From CAYGZA01 sp964354135 (GTDB taxonomy: Bacteria; Planctomycetota; Planctomycetia; Pirellulales; Thermoguttaceae), in NCBI GenBank assembly GCA_964354135.1, contig CAYGZA010000383.1:1-5538 (forward strand): 5,538 nucleotides of DNA, written 5' to 3'. This document shows positions 5,075 to 5,538 of this stretch, piece by piece. The translations under genes and the position numbers were made by a program. Every line of letters starts with the position of its first letter. Positions within the stretch are counted from its first letter, which is position 1. The notes below the pieces were generated by a model that saw only the letters and a list, made by a program, of their open reading frames with translations, was not told the DNA's origin and searched no databases.

Positions 5075-5538
5075 CTAATCCTCCAACATGACGCGTTGAC
5101 GGAACGCACTGGACGGCAATCGCACGCCGCTGGACTCCAGCCGCGACATGAACGTGGGCCGGATCCCGGTCGAGATGAAGCGGCCGTGTGCCCGGGCGTT
5201 CTCGTCGACCCCGTCCTGCTCGAACCGGTAGATGTCCTGCATGACGACGGTATCTTGCTCCATTCCCACAACCTCGGTGATGTGGGTGATCTTGCGGCAG
5301 CCGCCCTGAAGGCGGTTGGCCTGGACCAGGAGATCGATGGCGCTGGCAATCTGAGTGCGCATCGCCTTCAGGGGGAGTTCAAAGCCGGCCATCATGATCA
5401 TCGTTTCCATGCGGGCCAGCGCGTCGCGGGGCGCGTTGGCGTGGAGCGTGGTCATCGAGCCTTCGTGGCCGGTGTTCATGGCCTGGAGCATGTCGAGGGT
5501 TTCCGGGCCGCGGCACTCGCCGATGATGATCCGCTCGG
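5075..5538 (-). CDS. tadA: Tad/Flp pilus assembly ATPase TadA (CpaF), C-terminal part
   Basis: The last 153 codons of the gene are present; the 5' part, including Walker A, lies beyond the right edge. The fragment begins in the Walker B region, with RIIIGECRGPE at fragment residues 2-12. It continues through LDMLQAMNTGHEGSMTTLHA, which holds the His box, then the conserved arginine-rich stretch PRDALARME and the QIASAIDLLVQ helix. These are hallmarks of CpaF/TadA secretion ATPases of the VirB11/PilT/GspE superfamily, which form cytoplasmic hexamers that power Flp pilus assembly. The C-terminal part contains ITEVVGMEQD and a GRFISTGIRPTF segment typical of CpaF ends. The stop TAG at 5075-5077 is followed by tadB after nine bases, so the genes are co-transcribed. 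The fragment runs off the window, so it is truncated only by the window edge. Confidence 0.95.
   Translation of the reverse strand, partial: ERIIIGECRGPETLDMLQAMNTGHEGSMTTLHANAPRDALARMETMIMMAGFELPLKAMRTQIASAIDLLVQANRLQGGCRKITHITEVVGMEQDTVVMQDIYRFEQDGVDENARAHGRFISTGIRPTFMSRLESSGVRLPSSAFRQRVMLED

Overview
This is a GC-rich bacterial window with two gene groups facing each other. The best guess for the source is a planctomycete. That rests on impressions from family knowledge: the CpaF/TadA variant with a GECRGPE motif, a TPR lipoprotein next to the tad genes, a tetraheme cytochrome of a type I associate with that phylum, and the repeat-rich gaps. No search was possible, so the assignment is tentative.

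Left part, + strand. The window opens with the last 20 codons of an unidentified gene. Four bases past its stop codon begins a compact repeat region (69-183). It consists of six tandem G-rich heptamers with G-quadruplex potential, then a long imperfect hairpin that is itself built from heptamers and is followed by a short T-run. After it comes a membrane-anchored or exported tetraheme c-type cytochrome (220-900).

Right part, - strand, read from 5538 down to 897. The C-terminal part of the Tad/Flp pilus ATPase TadA/CpaF is followed, at spacings of 9 and 7 bases, by the inner-membrane platform proteins TadB and TadC. After a 114-base gap comes a 194-residue exported protein of unknown function with four cysteines. 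After a further 154-base gap comes a TPR lipoprotein with a long proline-rich tail, in the position where a TadD-type accessory protein would be expected. The cytochrome and the TPR gene converge, and their stop codons overlap at 897-900.

The - strand genes read as part of a tight-adherence (type IVc pilus / type II secretion-like) locus. TadA supplies ATP hydrolysis, TadB and TadC form the membrane platform, and the TPR lipoprotein plausibly helps secretin or pilus assembly. The 194-residue protein is the real unknown of this set. The cytochrome belongs to a separate, oppositely oriented unit, and nothing in the sequence links it to the pilus. Apart from the repeat region and a few weak hairpins, the gaps between genes hold nothing I recognise, and none exceeds 300 bases.
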